From Mycolicibacterium fluoranthenivorans (GTDB lineage Bacteria > Actinomycetota > Actinomycetes > Mycobacteriales > Mycobacteriaceae): DNA of 64,000 bases. Below are positions 17,998 through 26,335 of the stretch, in pieces. The notes under the pieces were generated by a model. The model was not told where the DNA came from. It saw only the letters and a list, made by a program, of their open reading frames with translations, and did no database searches. The stretch spans positions 124,001 through 188,000 of the forward strand of contig NZ_JAANOW010000003.1 in the NCBI RefSeq assembly GCF_011758805.1, in the 5' to 3' direction. The translations under genes were made by a program, and so were the position numbers. Positions within the stretch are counted from its first letter, which is position 1. Each line of letters begins with the position of its first letter.

Positions 17998-18911
17998 GCC
18001 TGACCTCCAGCGGTAGCCGCGACGCGTTCCTTGGCGATTTCCTCGCCGACCTTGGTGGCCGCGGCGGTCATGATGTCCAGATTTCCCGCGTAGGGCGGAA
18101 GATAATCCCCGGCACCTTCGACTTCGACGAACACGGTCACCACATGGTTGCCGCCGTTGACCACCGACGGCTCGTCGAACTGCGGTTCGTTGAGCAACCG
18201 ATACCCGGGCACATAGGTCTGCACCTGCGCCACGACCTCCTTGATCGACGCGGTGATCGCCGCCTGATCAGCGTCCTCGGGAATGGCACAGAAAATGGTG
18301 TCCCGCATGATCATCGGCGGCTCGGCCGGGTTCAAGATGATGATCGCCTTCCCCTTGGCGGCCCCACCGATATCACGCACCCCGGCGCTGGTGGTCTTGG
18401 TGAACTCATCGATATTGGCCCGCGTCCCGGGACCGGCCGACGCCGAGGACACCGACGCCACGATCTCGGCATAGGGCACATCCACCACCCGGGACACGGC
18501 GTACACCATCGGGATGGTCGCCTGCCCACCGCAGGTCACCATGTTCACGTTCGGCGCATCCAGATGCGCACGCAGATTCGCCGGTGGGATCACCCCGGGC
18601 CCGACCGCCGCCGGGGTCAGATCGATCGCCCGGATCCCGGCCGCCTCATACCGCGGCGCGGCAGCACGATGCACATACGCACTGGTCGCCTCGAACACCA
18701 GATCCGGCAATTCACTGCGCCCCAGAAGCCAATCCACACCCTCATGACTGGTTTCCAGGCCCAGTTTGCGGGCCCGGGCCAAACCCTCAGACTCCGGGTC
18801 GATCCCGATCATCCAGCGTGGTTCCAACCACTCCGACCGCAACAACTTGTACAGCAGATCGGTACTGATATTGCCCGACCCGACAATCGCCACTGACGCC
18901 TTATCAGCCAT
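17994..18911 (-). CDS. hsaG: acylating acetaldehyde/propanal dehydrogenase HsaG
   Basis: A 305-residue NAD-dependent acylating aldehyde dehydrogenase that oxidises the aldehyde delivered by HsaF to acyl-CoA. The dinucleotide motif is [15 protein letters not shown] (residues 10-24) and the catalytic Cys127 lies in [13 protein letters not shown]. Length and motifs match M. tuberculosis HsaG. It is cotranscribed with hsaE (14 bp upstream) and hsaF (4 bp overlap). Confidence 0.96.
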   Translation of the reverse strand: MADKASVAIVGSGNISTDLLYKLLRSEWLEPRWMIGIDPESEGLARARKLGLETSHEGVDWLLGRSELPDLVFEATSAYVHRAAAPRYEAAGIRAIDLTPAAVGPGVIPPANLRAHLDAPNVNMVTCGGQATIPMVYAVSRVVDVPYAEIVASVSSASAGPGTRANIDEFTKTTSAGVRDIGGAAKGKAIIILNPAEPPMIMRDTIFCAIPEDADQAAITASIKEVVAQVQTYVPGYRLLNEPQFDEPSVVNGGNHVVTVFVEVEGAGDYLPPYAGNLDIMTAAATKVGEEIAKERVAATAGGQA

Positions 18912-18925
18912 AAGAACGGCTCTCC

Positions 18926-19711
18926 CTATTCGAAACTCAGTCGGACTGAACCTAGTCCGTCGAAATCTGCTACGAAATCGTCACCCGGACGTGCATCTAT
19001 CGCACGCATGCACGCCCCCGGCAGCACGATGTCGCCGGCCTTCAACCGCACCCCGAACTGGTCGACCTTGCGGGCCAGCCAGGCCACCGACGTGACGGGA
19101 TTGCCCAGCACGGCGTCGCTGCGGCCCTCCGCCACCACCTCACCGTTGCGTTTAAGCACGGCGCTGATGTTCTTAATGTCAATATCCTTGGGCGACACCC
19201 GTTCCGGCCCCAGCACCCAACCGGCCGACGACGCGTTGTCGGCGATGGTGTCACACAACTTGATCTTCCAGTCGGTGATACGCGTGTCGATCAACTCGAT
19301 CGACGGGGCGAACGCCGCCGTCGCGGCCAGCACATCGTCCTCGGTGCAACCGGCCCCCGGCAGATCGTCGGCCAGGATGAAGCCCACCTCGACCTCGACT
19401 CGCGGATAGAGGTACTTCGCCGTCTGGACCGGGCGGTCCTCGAAGACCTCCATATCGGCCAGCAGATGACCGTAATCGGGCTCATCCACGCCCATCATCT
19501 TCTGCATGGCCTCCGACGACAGACCCACCTTGTGCCCGATCACCCGGGCGCCTTCGGCAACCCGCTGCCGGATGTTGATCAGCTGGATCTCATACGCGTC
19601 CACGACGTCGATATCGGCGTAACGGTCGGTCAACGGAGTGGTGGGCGTCCGGCTGCGCTCAGCCTGGGCGAGATCCGCCGCGAGTTCATCGCGTACCTGC
19701 GCACTCAGCAT
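18926..19711 (-). CDS. hsaE: 2-hydroxyhexa-2,4-dienoate hydratase HsaE
   Basis: A 261-residue 2-keto-4-pentenoate hydratase-family enzyme. It hydrates 2-hydroxyhexa-2,4-dienoate from ring cleavage to the substrate of HsaF. Conserved regions include [25 protein letters not shown], the metal-binding [10 protein letters not shown], and [20 protein letters not shown]. It is first in the hsaEGF operon and divergent from kstD. The KstR operator in the 95 bp between them probably serves both. The start is ATG 19711 with only a weak Shine-Dalgarno sequence. Confidence 0.95.
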   Translation of the reverse strand: MLSAQVRDELAADLAQAERSRTPTTPLTDRYADIDVVDAYEIQLINIRQRVAEGARVIGHKVGLSSEAMQKMMGVDEPDYGHLLADMEVFEDRPVQTAKYLYPRVEVEVGFILADDLPGAGCTEDDVLAATAAFAPSIELIDTRITDWKIKLCDTIADNASSAGWVLGPERVSPKDIDIKNISAVLKRNGEVVAEGRSDAVLGNPVTSVAWLARKVDQFGVRLKAGDIVLPGACMRAIDARPGDDFVADFDGLGSVRLSFE

Positions 19712-19791
19712 CTAGGTGAATTCCCCTCATAACCTCGTTAAGCCCTCGACCGGCACAGTTACGGGCCTGTTGTCGAAAGGCGCTGCAATTC

Positions 19792-19805
19792 TATAACGTG
19801 TTCTA
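19792..19805. promoter_or_regulatory. KstR operator abutting the kstD start codon
   Basis: TATAACGTGTTCTA matches TnnAACnnGTTnnA exactly and ends one base before the kstD ATG at 19807. No Shine-Dalgarno sequence precedes the ATG. This suggests either a leaderless or very short-leader transcript, or a start slightly further downstream. It also sits in the hsaE-kstD divergent region. Confidence 0.88.
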
Positions 19806-19806
19806 C

Positions 19807-21522
19807 ATGACTGGACAGGAGTACGACGTTGTCGTGGTCGGCAGCGGGGCTGCCGGCATGGTCGCCGCACTTACCGCTGCTCACCAGGGCCTCTCGACAG
19901 TAGTCGTTGAGAAGGCTCCGCACTACGGTGGTTCCACTGCGCGGTCAGGCGGCGGCGTGTGGATCCCGAACAACGAGATCCTCAAGCGTGACGGGGTCAA
20001 AGACACCGCCGAGGCGGCCCGGAAATACCTGCACACGATCATCGGCGACGTGGTGCCCGCGGAGAAGATCGACACCTACCTGGACCGCGGTCCGGAGATG
20101 CTGTCGTTCGTCCTCGCGAACTCCCCGCTGAAGCTGTGCTGGGTGCCGGGGTACTCCGACTACTACCCGGAGACCGCAGGCGGCAAGGCCACTGGACGGT
20201 CGGTGGAGCCCAAGCCGTTCAACGCCAAGAAGCTCGGGCCCGACGAGTCCGGCCTGGAGCCGCCGTACGGCAAGGTGCCGCTGAACATGGTGGTGCTGCA
20301 GCAGGACTACGTCCGACTCAACCAGCTCAAGCGCCACCCGCGTGGTGTGCTGCGCAGCATCAAGGTGGGCGTGCGTTCGGTCTGGGCCAACGCGACCGGC
20401 AAGAACCTCGTCGGCATGGGCCGCGCACTCATCGCACCGCTGCGTATCGGCCTGCGCAACGCCGGGGTTCCGGTGTTGCTGAACACCGCGCTGACCGATC
20501 TCTACGTCGAGGACGGCGTGGTCCGCGGGATCTACGTACGGGCCGACGGCGCACCGGAATCTGCTGAGCCGCAACTGATCCGGGCCCGCAAGGGGGTCAT
20601 CCTGGGCTCCGGAGGCTTCGAGCACAACGAGCAGATGCGGGTGAAGTACCAGCGCGCACCCATCACCACCGAGTGGACGGTCGGCGCCAAGGCCAATACC
20701 GGCGACGGCATTCTGGCCGCCGAGAAGCTCGGTGCGGCATTGGAACTCATGGAGGACTCGTGGTGGGGCCCGACGGTCCCGCTGGTCGACGCGCCGTGGT
20801 TCGCCCTGTCCGAACGCAACTCTCCCGGGTCGATCATCGTCAACCTCAAGGCCCAGAGGTTCATGAACGAGTCCATGCCCTACGTCGAGGCCTGCCATCA
20901 CATGTACGGCGGTCAGTACGGTCAGGGTTCGGGCCCGGGCGAGAACGTGCCGGCCTGGCTGATCTTCGACCAGCAGTACCGGGACCGCTACATCTTCGCG
21001 GGACTTCAGCCGGGACAACGGATTCCGAAGAAGTGGCTGGAGTCCGGCGTGGTCGTCAAGGCCGACACACTGGCCGAGCTGGCCGAGAAGACCGGCCTTT
21101 CCGGCGAGGCCTTGGCCGCCACCGTCGAGCGCTTCAACGGGTTCGCCCGGACCGGTGTGGATGAGGATTTCCATCGCGGCGAGAGCGCGTACGACCGCTA
21201 CTACGGGGATCCGACCAACAAGCCCAATCCGAACCTGGGTGAGATCAAGAACGGCCCGTTCTACGCGGCCAAGATGGTGCCGGGTGACCTCGGCACCAAG
21301 GGCGGCATCCGCACCGATGTGCACGGCCGGGCCTTGCGCGACGACGGCTCGATCATCGAGGGGCTCTACGCCGCAGGCAATGCCAGCTCACCGGTGATGG
21401 GCCACACCTATCCCGGCCCGGGTGGGACCATCGGACCCGCCATGACCTTCGGATACCTGGCCGCCCTCGCCGTAGCCGGAGCCGCCCCGGCGGCGACATC
21501 AGAGTCAGGAAGGGTTGGTTAA
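19807..21522 (+). CDS. kstD: 3-ketosteroid delta1-dehydrogenase
   Basis: A 571-residue FAD flavoprotein that introduces the C1-C2 double bond into 3-ketosteroids. The FAD motif VVVVGSGAAGMVAALTAA opens the protein. KstD-specific segments include EKAPHYGGSTARSGGG and the C-terminal YAAGNASSPVMGHTYPGPGG, where the active-site Tyr and Gly loop lie. It is nearly collinear with M. tuberculosis KstD (563 residues). The ATG at 19807 (MTGQEYDV) is preferred over the GTG three codons upstream, which lies inside the KstR site. The last base overlaps the next start. Confidence 0.97.
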   Translation: MTGQEYDVVVVGSGAAGMVAALTAAHQGLSTVVVEKAPHYGGSTARSGGGVWIPNNEILKRDGVKDTAEAARKYLHTIIGDVVPAEKIDTYLDRGPEMLSFVLANSPLKLCWVPGYSDYYPETAGGKATGRSVEPKPFNAKKLGPDESGLEPPYGKVPLNMVVLQQDYVRLNQLKRHPRGVLRSIKVGVRSVWANATGKNLVGMGRALIAPLRIGLRNAGVPVLLNTALTDLYVEDGVVRGIYVRADGAPESAEPQLIRARKGVILGSGGFEHNEQMRVKYQRAPITTEWTVGAKANTGDGILAAEKLGAALELMEDSWWGPTVPLVDAPWFALSERNSPGSIIVNLKAQRFMNESMPYVEACHHMYGGQYGQGSGPGENVPAWLIFDQQYRDRYIFAGLQPGQRIPKKWLESGVVVKADTLAELAEKTGLSGEALAATVERFNGFARTGVDEDFHRGESAYDRYYGDPTNKPNPNLGEIKNGPFYAAKMVPGDLGTKGGIRTDVHGRALRDDGSIIEGLYAAGNASSPVMGHTYPGPGGTIGPAMTFGYLAALAVAGAAPAATSESGRVG

Positions 21523-22382
21523 TGCCCATCGATGTCGAAAAGGCGCTCGCCGCCGACCTGGAGCCCATCGAATTCTCCTGGACCAGTAGCGATATCCAGC
21601 TGTATCACCTGGGACTCGGTGCGGGTGCGGACCCGATGGACGAGCGCGAGCTGCGCTACCTGACGGACAACACCCCGCAGGTGCTGCCCACCTTCGGCAA
21701 TGTCGCGGTCAGCTTTCACATGACCGAGGCCCCGACGGTGCAGTTCCCGGGGATCGACATCGAGCTGTCCAAGGTGTTGCACGCCAGCGAGGGCGTCACG
21801 GTGCCGGGTCCCATCCCCACCAGCGGTAAGGCCTGGTCCAAGCAGCGCTTCACCGAGATCTGGGACAAGGGCAAGGCCGCCGTCATCGTCAGCGAGTCGA
21901 CCGTGACCGACGAATCCGGCGCGGTGCTGTGGACCACGAGGCGCTCCATCTTCGCCCGCGGCGAGGGCGGATTCGGCGGGGAGCGTGGACCGTCGACGTC
22001 GGCGGAGCTGCCCGACCGGGCCCCCGACGCCGAGATCGCCCTGCCGACGCTGCCGCAGCAGGCGCTGCTGTACCGGTTGTGCGGTGACCGCAATCCGCTG
22101 CATTCGGATCCGGCGTTCGCCAAGGCCGCCGGGTTCGATCGGCCGATCCTGCACGGGTTGTGCACCTACGGTATCGGCGCCAAGGCCATCGTCGATCACT
22201 TCCTCGACAGCGATGTGTCGCAGGTGGCTTCCTACGGTGCCCGGTTCGCCGGCACCGTCATCCCGGGTGAGACGTTGCAGGCCAATATCTGGAAGCAGGA
22301 CGGCAAGTTCCTCGGTGTGCTGACCGCACCGAGCCGGGACAACGCGGTCGTACTGTCCGGAGTGGAACTCATCCCCGCTTGA
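21522..22382 (+). CDS. MaoC-like 2-enoyl-CoA hydratase, Rv3538-like
   Basis: A 286-residue double-hotdog hydratase. The hydratase-2 motif GDRNPLHSDPAFAKAAGF followed by PILHGLCTYG (residues about 187-215) holds the catalytic Asp/His pair. The N-terminal hotdog carries the structural half. It follows kstD with a one-base overlap, as Rv3538 does (named hsd4B or chsH3 in the literature), and would hydrate a sterol side-chain enoyl-CoA. It ends one base before the convergent type VII-associated gene and is the last recognisable sterol gene here. Confidence 0.9.
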   Translation: MPIDVEKALAADLEPIEFSWTSSDIQLYHLGLGAGADPMDERELRYLTDNTPQVLPTFGNVAVSFHMTEAPTVQFPGIDIELSKVLHASEGVTVPGPIPTSGKAWSKQRFTEIWDKGKAAVIVSESTVTDESGAVLWTTRRSIFARGEGGFGGERGPSTSAELPDRAPDAEIALPTLPQQALLYRLCGDRNPLHSDPAFAKAAGFDRPILHGLCTYGIGAKAIVDHFLDSDVSQVASYGARFAGTVIPGETLQANIWKQDGKFLGVLTAPSRDNAVVLSGVELIPA

Positions 22383-23129
22383 TCACACGCGGCGGGCCGC
22401 GTCGTCTCCGGCGGTAGGCCTGCCGTGTTCGTGCGGTGAGACCGGAGCCGGCGCCGCCGTGCCCGGCGCCGGGCCCGCCGCACCGTGCTGCGGCGCCGCC
22501 GCATCGCGTGCGTCCTGAGCGGCCTGCCGCTGGTCCTGCCGGTGTTCGCGGTGGTCTTGTTCGGCCTGGCGCTGATCCTGCTGAGTCTGGCGCTCGTTCT
22601 GCTGCTGCTCACGCTCGTCCTGCTGCTGACGATCGTCCGGGCGGCCCTGGTCCGTGGGTATCTGTCCGGCCAGCTGCGAGCCGAGCGACCCGAGCGAACC
22701 CAGCCCGCCCGCGCCGCCCCCAGCGCCCGAACCCGAGCCACCGCCCTGGCCGGCACTTCCCATGGCCTGCTGCATCATCGAGCCGAAGCTGCCGGTCTGC
22801 CCGCCCAGGCCGCCGGCCGCCTGCATCGGCGCCTGCATCATCTGCCCCATCTGGCCGAGCATGCCGCCCAGCTGCCCGACGGACTGGCCACCCTGCTCAT
22901 CGGCGTTCTGATAGGCCGACTGCGCCGCGCCGACCTTGCCGGAGAACTGGTTCTCTTTCGCCGACAACGCGGTGACATTGGCCGTCAGGGATGCTTCCAG
23001 GGCGGGCAGTACCGACGCGATGGTCATACTCATCGCGTCGGCGCCGGGCGGGATCGTCGGCATCGGCGGCAGTTCGACCGACGCGGCATCCCAGGTGAGT
23101 CCTTCGGGTTTCTCCAGCGGACTCGTCAT
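22383..23129 (-). CDS. ESX/Esp-like secreted protein, Gln/Asp/Arg-rich tail
   Basis: A 248-residue protein. Residues about 35-75 form an amphipathic helical pair (ASLTANVTALSAKENQFSGK) ending SAYQNADEQG, which contains a YxxxD motif, the general type VII secretion signal. A Gly/Met-rich linker follows, then a striking low-complexity tail with about 60 residues of Gln, Asp, Glu and Arg (RQQQDEREQQQNERQTQQDQ) and a Pro/Ala end. It lies 6 bp downstream of the PPE-like gene, so the two are probably co-expressed and co-secreted. No ESX machinery gene is nearby. The family name is uncertain. Confidence 0.65.
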   Translation of the reverse strand: MTSPLEKPEGLTWDAASVELPPMPTIPPGADAMSMTIASVLPALEASLTANVTALSAKENQFSGKVGAAQSAYQNADEQGGQSVGQLGGMLGQMGQMMQAPMQAAGGLGGQTGSFGSMMQQAMGSAGQGGGSGSGAGGGAGGLGSLGSLGSQLAGQIPTDQGRPDDRQQQDEREQQQNERQTQQDQRQAEQDHREHRQDQRQAAQDARDAAAPQHGAAGPAPGTAAPAPVSPHEHGRPTAGDDAARRV

Positions 23130-23135
23130 CGGCGG

Positions 23136-24233
23136 TCACCATTCATCGTCATCGACCTCGTCCTCCCCGTAGTCCAGGGATGGCGGTAGCGCCAGACCCT
23201 GTTTAGTGCCGACACCCTCGGTTCCGCGGTGGCCCATCATCCCGCCACCCATGCCACCCATGCCGCCGCCACCAGCCGCGACGGGCGCGACGCCACCGAC
23301 GACTGCACCGGCTGCGGCCTCGGCCGGCGCCACCGAGACGGGCAGCGTCTTGCCGACCAGGCTCGCCATCAACGGGGTCTGCGGCGACCCACCACCGGCG
23401 CCCGGCAGCCCCGCTGCACGCACCATGCCCGCGCCGCCACCCGCGCCGGAGCCACCCGCCAGCGGATGGTTGGAGAACGCCGAGAACGGCGAGGGCCCCA
23501 TCCCGGCACCGCTGGGCGAGCCGCCCTTACCGAGCATCGAGGTGAGCTGCTGCAGCGGCTGGGTCATCTGCTGCAATGGCTGCATCAGCTGCTGGGGGGC
23601 CTGCCCGAGCGCCTGGCCGAGCTGCTGTGGCAGTTGGGTGAGCATGGATCCCATCTGGCTGAGCATCTGCATCGCCTGCTGTGGGTCCTGACCGGCCAAC
23701 TGCTGCGGGCCCACCGCGGGCGGACCCGAGGCCGGCACACTGGGCGGCGCCCCGATGGTGTTGGCCAGCTCGGTGGCATTGGCGGTCACGGTCGCGGTGT
23801 TCTGCGACAACCCCAGTTTGATCCGGGCCTGCACCAGCTCCTGGGCGTTGCTGTAAGGCATGGACTGCAGTGCCATGCACTCCGCGTTCGTCTCTTCGGC
23901 CATCGTGTTGACCAGCGTCTTGGTGGCCACGACGGCGGCCTCCATGCTGCGCAGCTTCGCGGCGATGGCGGCGGCCTGGGCACCGTTGGACTCATGACCG
24001 CCGATGATCGTGGTGGCCTCGCCTGCCGCGGCGACCGCCGAGCCACCCTGCCACACGTCGGCGAGCTTCATCAGCTGACCTGATTGCCGAGGCACCACGG
24101 TGCCGGTGATCTTGGCCGCCAGTGCCTCGTACTGTGCGGCCGCGGCACCAAGCGCGTCCTCATCGACGTTCGGCCAGCCCGGTCCGGTGACCGTCTGCGA
24201 ACCAAACGGGCTCATATCGGGCTGTATGCCCAT
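23136..24233 (-). CDS. PPE/Esp-like ESX substrate
   Basis: A 365-residue protein. The N-terminal helical domain has a WxG-type turn, KLADVWQGGSA, at about residues 56-66, with long flanking helices. The centre is rich in Gln-Met-Leu (QQLGQALGQAPQQLMQPLQQ), followed by a Gly/Pro-rich segment and an acidic C-terminus containing LDYGEDEVDDDEW, where YGEDE fits YxxxE. This resembles PPE/EspB-like type VII substrates and occupies the position of PPE63 in M. tuberculosis. Pairing with the smaller downstream protein parallels PE/PPE and EspC/EspA-like pairs. Confidence 0.65.
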   Translation of the reverse strand: MGIQPDMSPFGSQTVTGPGWPNVDEDALGAAAAQYEALAAKITGTVVPRQSGQLMKLADVWQGGSAVAAAGEATTIIGGHESNGAQAAAIAAKLRSMEAAVVATKTLVNTMAEETNAECMALQSMPYSNAQELVQARIKLGLSQNTATVTANATELANTIGAPPSVPASGPPAVGPQQLAGQDPQQAMQMLSQMGSMLTQLPQQLGQALGQAPQQLMQPLQQMTQPLQQLTSMLGKGGSPSGAGMGPSPFSAFSNHPLAGGSGAGGGAGMVRAAGLPGAGGGSPQTPLMASLVGKTLPVSVAPAEAAAGAVVGGVAPVAAGGGGMGGMGGGMMGHRGTEGVGTKQGLALPPSLDYGEDEVDDDEW

Positions 24234-24858
24234 GCCAAGGCCCCCCTCGAGCGCATATGAACAGCAGTCTCGAGGTTACCGTGCGCCGGGCAGGCGGCCG
24301 AACACTTGTCGGACGAGACGCCTGAACGGCTGCACGTCCCAGTGGCGGTCGGACCGCCGCGTCCCGTGGGCTGAGCCTCGCAGCCACTCATACCTGTCGC
24401 CGGTATCCGATAACAGCAAATAATCGAGCCAGGACCGCCAGTACTCGGCATTGCCGCGCGCGCTGCCGGTCGGCCCGCGTCCGCCGAAGGGATGATTCGG
24501 TGCGATTTCGCGACGAAACCCGGCACTCTCTCCTAAAATTGACGCAGCAGTGATCGCAAGTGGGGGGCCCTCGATAGGGGATATGCGACGCCGCGAAGAG
24601 CTGGAGTTCATTCCGTTCAGGTTCGGGGGAACCAATTTCAGCGATCTTTCGGCCTCGCAGATTCGCGTACGGAGACGGGCGCCGCCCCGCAACGGGGACG
24701 GGAGCGGACGGGCGTGGACGAGAGGGCTGAGCTTCGACGAGCCGTTGACGCGGCAGCGGATCATGCCCCTTCCCGCCCGACTGCACCCGAACACGAGGGT
24801 GACCGGTACCGGTATCGACCGGAACGGTTCGACGTGCACGTCTGAGCGGGGAGGGCAG
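24234..24858. other. 625 bp intergenic region before the exopolysaccharide operon
   Basis: This stretch separates the ESX-like pair (minus) from the Wzz-like gene (plus). The plus frame of the Wzz-like gene is open back to 24550 without a stop, but that extension has no membrane-protein character and lacks a good initiation site, so it is more likely a leader. A minus-strand frame at 24276-24540 encodes a Trp- and Arg-rich stretch (EYWRSWLDYLLLSDTGDRYE) that looks protein-like but has no ATG/GTG/TTG start. It may be a remnant. No confident promoter or terminator was identified. Confidence 0.4.
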
Positions 24859-26322
24859 ATGAATTCCACATGGAAGCGCCGCATCGAGCAGGTTCGGAGG
24901 CGGTGGTGGGTCGTTGCCGCGGTCACCGTGCTCGCCCTGGCCGGCGGGGCGTTATCTGCGTTGACCACACCCACCACCTATGTGGGGAAGTCGACGCTGG
25001 TGTTGTCGGGGCGCACCCCCGAACAGGACGCGGTGATGATGGTGGGCTACCTGACCATCTTCCGGGAGCCGGCGACGATCCCCCGGTTGCGCGCCGGGAC
25101 GTCCATCCCCGCCGATGTCACCTTCGACGCCCAGACCGTCGCAGCGAGTCCGATTCTGACCATCGAAGCGACCGCAAGCGACCCCGGGACCGCGCAGAGC
25201 GCGGCCACGGCCATGGGGGTGGCGTTCAGCGATGACATCAACGCGGTCCAGAAGGAAGGCATCCAGGACAACGTCACCGACCTGGAGCGTCAGCTGGGAC
25301 AGATACCCCGGGTGGATCCCAACGGTGCGACGAACCCGTACTACGCGTCGCTGCAGGAACGCATCGATGCGGCCCGGGCCAACCTGGCCGACCAGCTGAC
25401 CGCCCTGCAGCCCGAGGCGGGCGTCGCCAAGGTCGCACCCAACATCACGTCGGCCCTCGGCCGGGCCGCGATCGGAGGTCTGGTTCTCGGCATCCTCGCC
25501 GCGTTGGGTCTGGCGGCCCTGTCGTCACGCGTGTCCAGCGAGGACGACCTGCGGGAGAAGACCGGGGTCGAGCCGTTGGTGGAACTGCCCGGCCCCCGGT
25601 CCGGTGAGTCGCCCGGAGTGCGCCGAGATCGGTTGCGCGCCTTGACCAATCTCATCAGCCTTGAGGATCTTCCCAAGCCGACCGTCATCGCACTGACCGC
25701 CGGCCACGGCACCTGGGGATCCCGGAACATCGCCGCCGAGCTCGCCGAGCTGTCGGCCCGACGAGGCGAACGGGCCGTGCTGGTCTACGCGGACAACGAA
25801 CCGGCGCAGGCCCGCGGTGAGGCCGGTTTCAACGAGGCACTCGCCGACCCGAGCCGGATACCCGATCTGTTGAGGGACGGCGACATCCCCTCGCTGAAAG
25901 TCCTCGCTGTGGGTGCGCATCTCGCCGATCGGTACCCGCTGGCGACCCGCGCGAGAATCCTCGCCGTCCTTGACGAACTCCGCTCGCACGGCGACATCGT
26001 CCTCGTCGCCGCCCCGGCGATATCAGACGGAGGTGACGCGTCGCTGCTCTGTGCCGCAGCAGATGCCGCGATTCTCGTCGTCGCTGTGGGGTCGCGCGCC
26101 GGTGATATCAGCGCGGCCGCCGAGGCACTGGAACGCGCACACGCGGCCGTCCTCGGGGCGGTGCTGATCGACGCCACCCAGATCTCCATGCACTCAGCGG
26201 CCGTGGACCGGTCGGACGTGATCGGGTTGGGACAGCGGCCGGCCCATGACCACCGCTCGCCGGTGCACACCGCCGATATCAGACCACATTCGTGGTCGGT
26301 GCCCGAACAAGATCACGCGTGA
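24859..26322 (+). CDS. Wzz/CapB-like polysaccharide copolymerase with degenerate ATPase domain
   Basis: A 487-residue membrane protein of the polysaccharide copolymerase class. Membrane segment 1 (WWVVAAVTVLALAGGALSAL) covers residues about 18-38, an extracytoplasmic domain of about 155 residues follows, and segment 2 lies at about 195-220. The cytoplasmic C-terminal domain (residues about 275-450) has the fold order of BY-kinase ATPases. However, the Walker A position reads TAGHGTWGSRNIAAELA, without GK(S/T), and no Tyr cluster ends the protein. It should set chain length without autokinase activity. ATG 24859 has GGGAGG upstream. First gene of the plus-strand operon. Confidence 0.85.
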   Translation: MNSTWKRRIEQVRRRWWVVAAVTVLALAGGALSALTTPTTYVGKSTLVLSGRTPEQDAVMMVGYLTIFREPATIPRLRAGTSIPADVTFDAQTVAASPILTIEATASDPGTAQSAATAMGVAFSDDINAVQKEGIQDNVTDLERQLGQIPRVDPNGATNPYYASLQERIDAARANLADQLTALQPEAGVAKVAPNITSALGRAAIGGLVLGILAALGLAALSSRVSSEDDLREKTGVEPLVELPGPRSGESPGVRRDRLRALTNLISLEDLPKPTVIALTAGHGTWGSRNIAAELAELSARRGERAVLVYADNEPAQARGEAGFNEALADPSRIPDLLRDGDIPSLKVLAVGAHLADRYPLATRARILAVLDELRSHGDIVLVAAPAISDGGDASLLCAAADAAILVVAVGSRAGDISAAAEALERAHAAVLGAVLIDATQISMHSAAVDRSDVIGLGQRPAHDHRSPVHTADIRPHSWSVPEQDHA

Positions 26323-26335
26323 ATCGACGCCTCTG

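Noticed and set aside
16702..18003. 433-codon plus-strand frame antisense to hsaF
   Set aside because: hsaF is full length with all catalytic motifs on the minus strand; the antisense frame has no family character.
19945..21324. 459-codon open frame antisense to kstD
   Set aside because: Long antisense frames are common in high-GC DNA. The opposite strand is an unmistakable KstD.
24276..24540. Protein-like minus-strand reading frame (EYWRSWLDYLL, DRYEWLRG)
   Set aside because: No ATG, GTG or TTG start with a ribosome-binding site was found in frame, and no family is recognised. Kept only as a remark under the intergenic entry.
24561..24590. GTGGGGGGCCC followed by TCGATAG upstream of the Wzz-like gene, resembling part of promoter copy A
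   Set aside because: Copy B lacks the G-run. The GTACATGGACC and TTGAATC blocks are absent at the right spacing, so the likeness is limited to one short GC-rich string.
24550..24858. N-terminal extension of the Wzz-like protein by 103 codons
   Set aside because: The extension has no membrane or domain character. ATG 24859 has a good Shine-Dalgarno sequence and gives the usual architecture.
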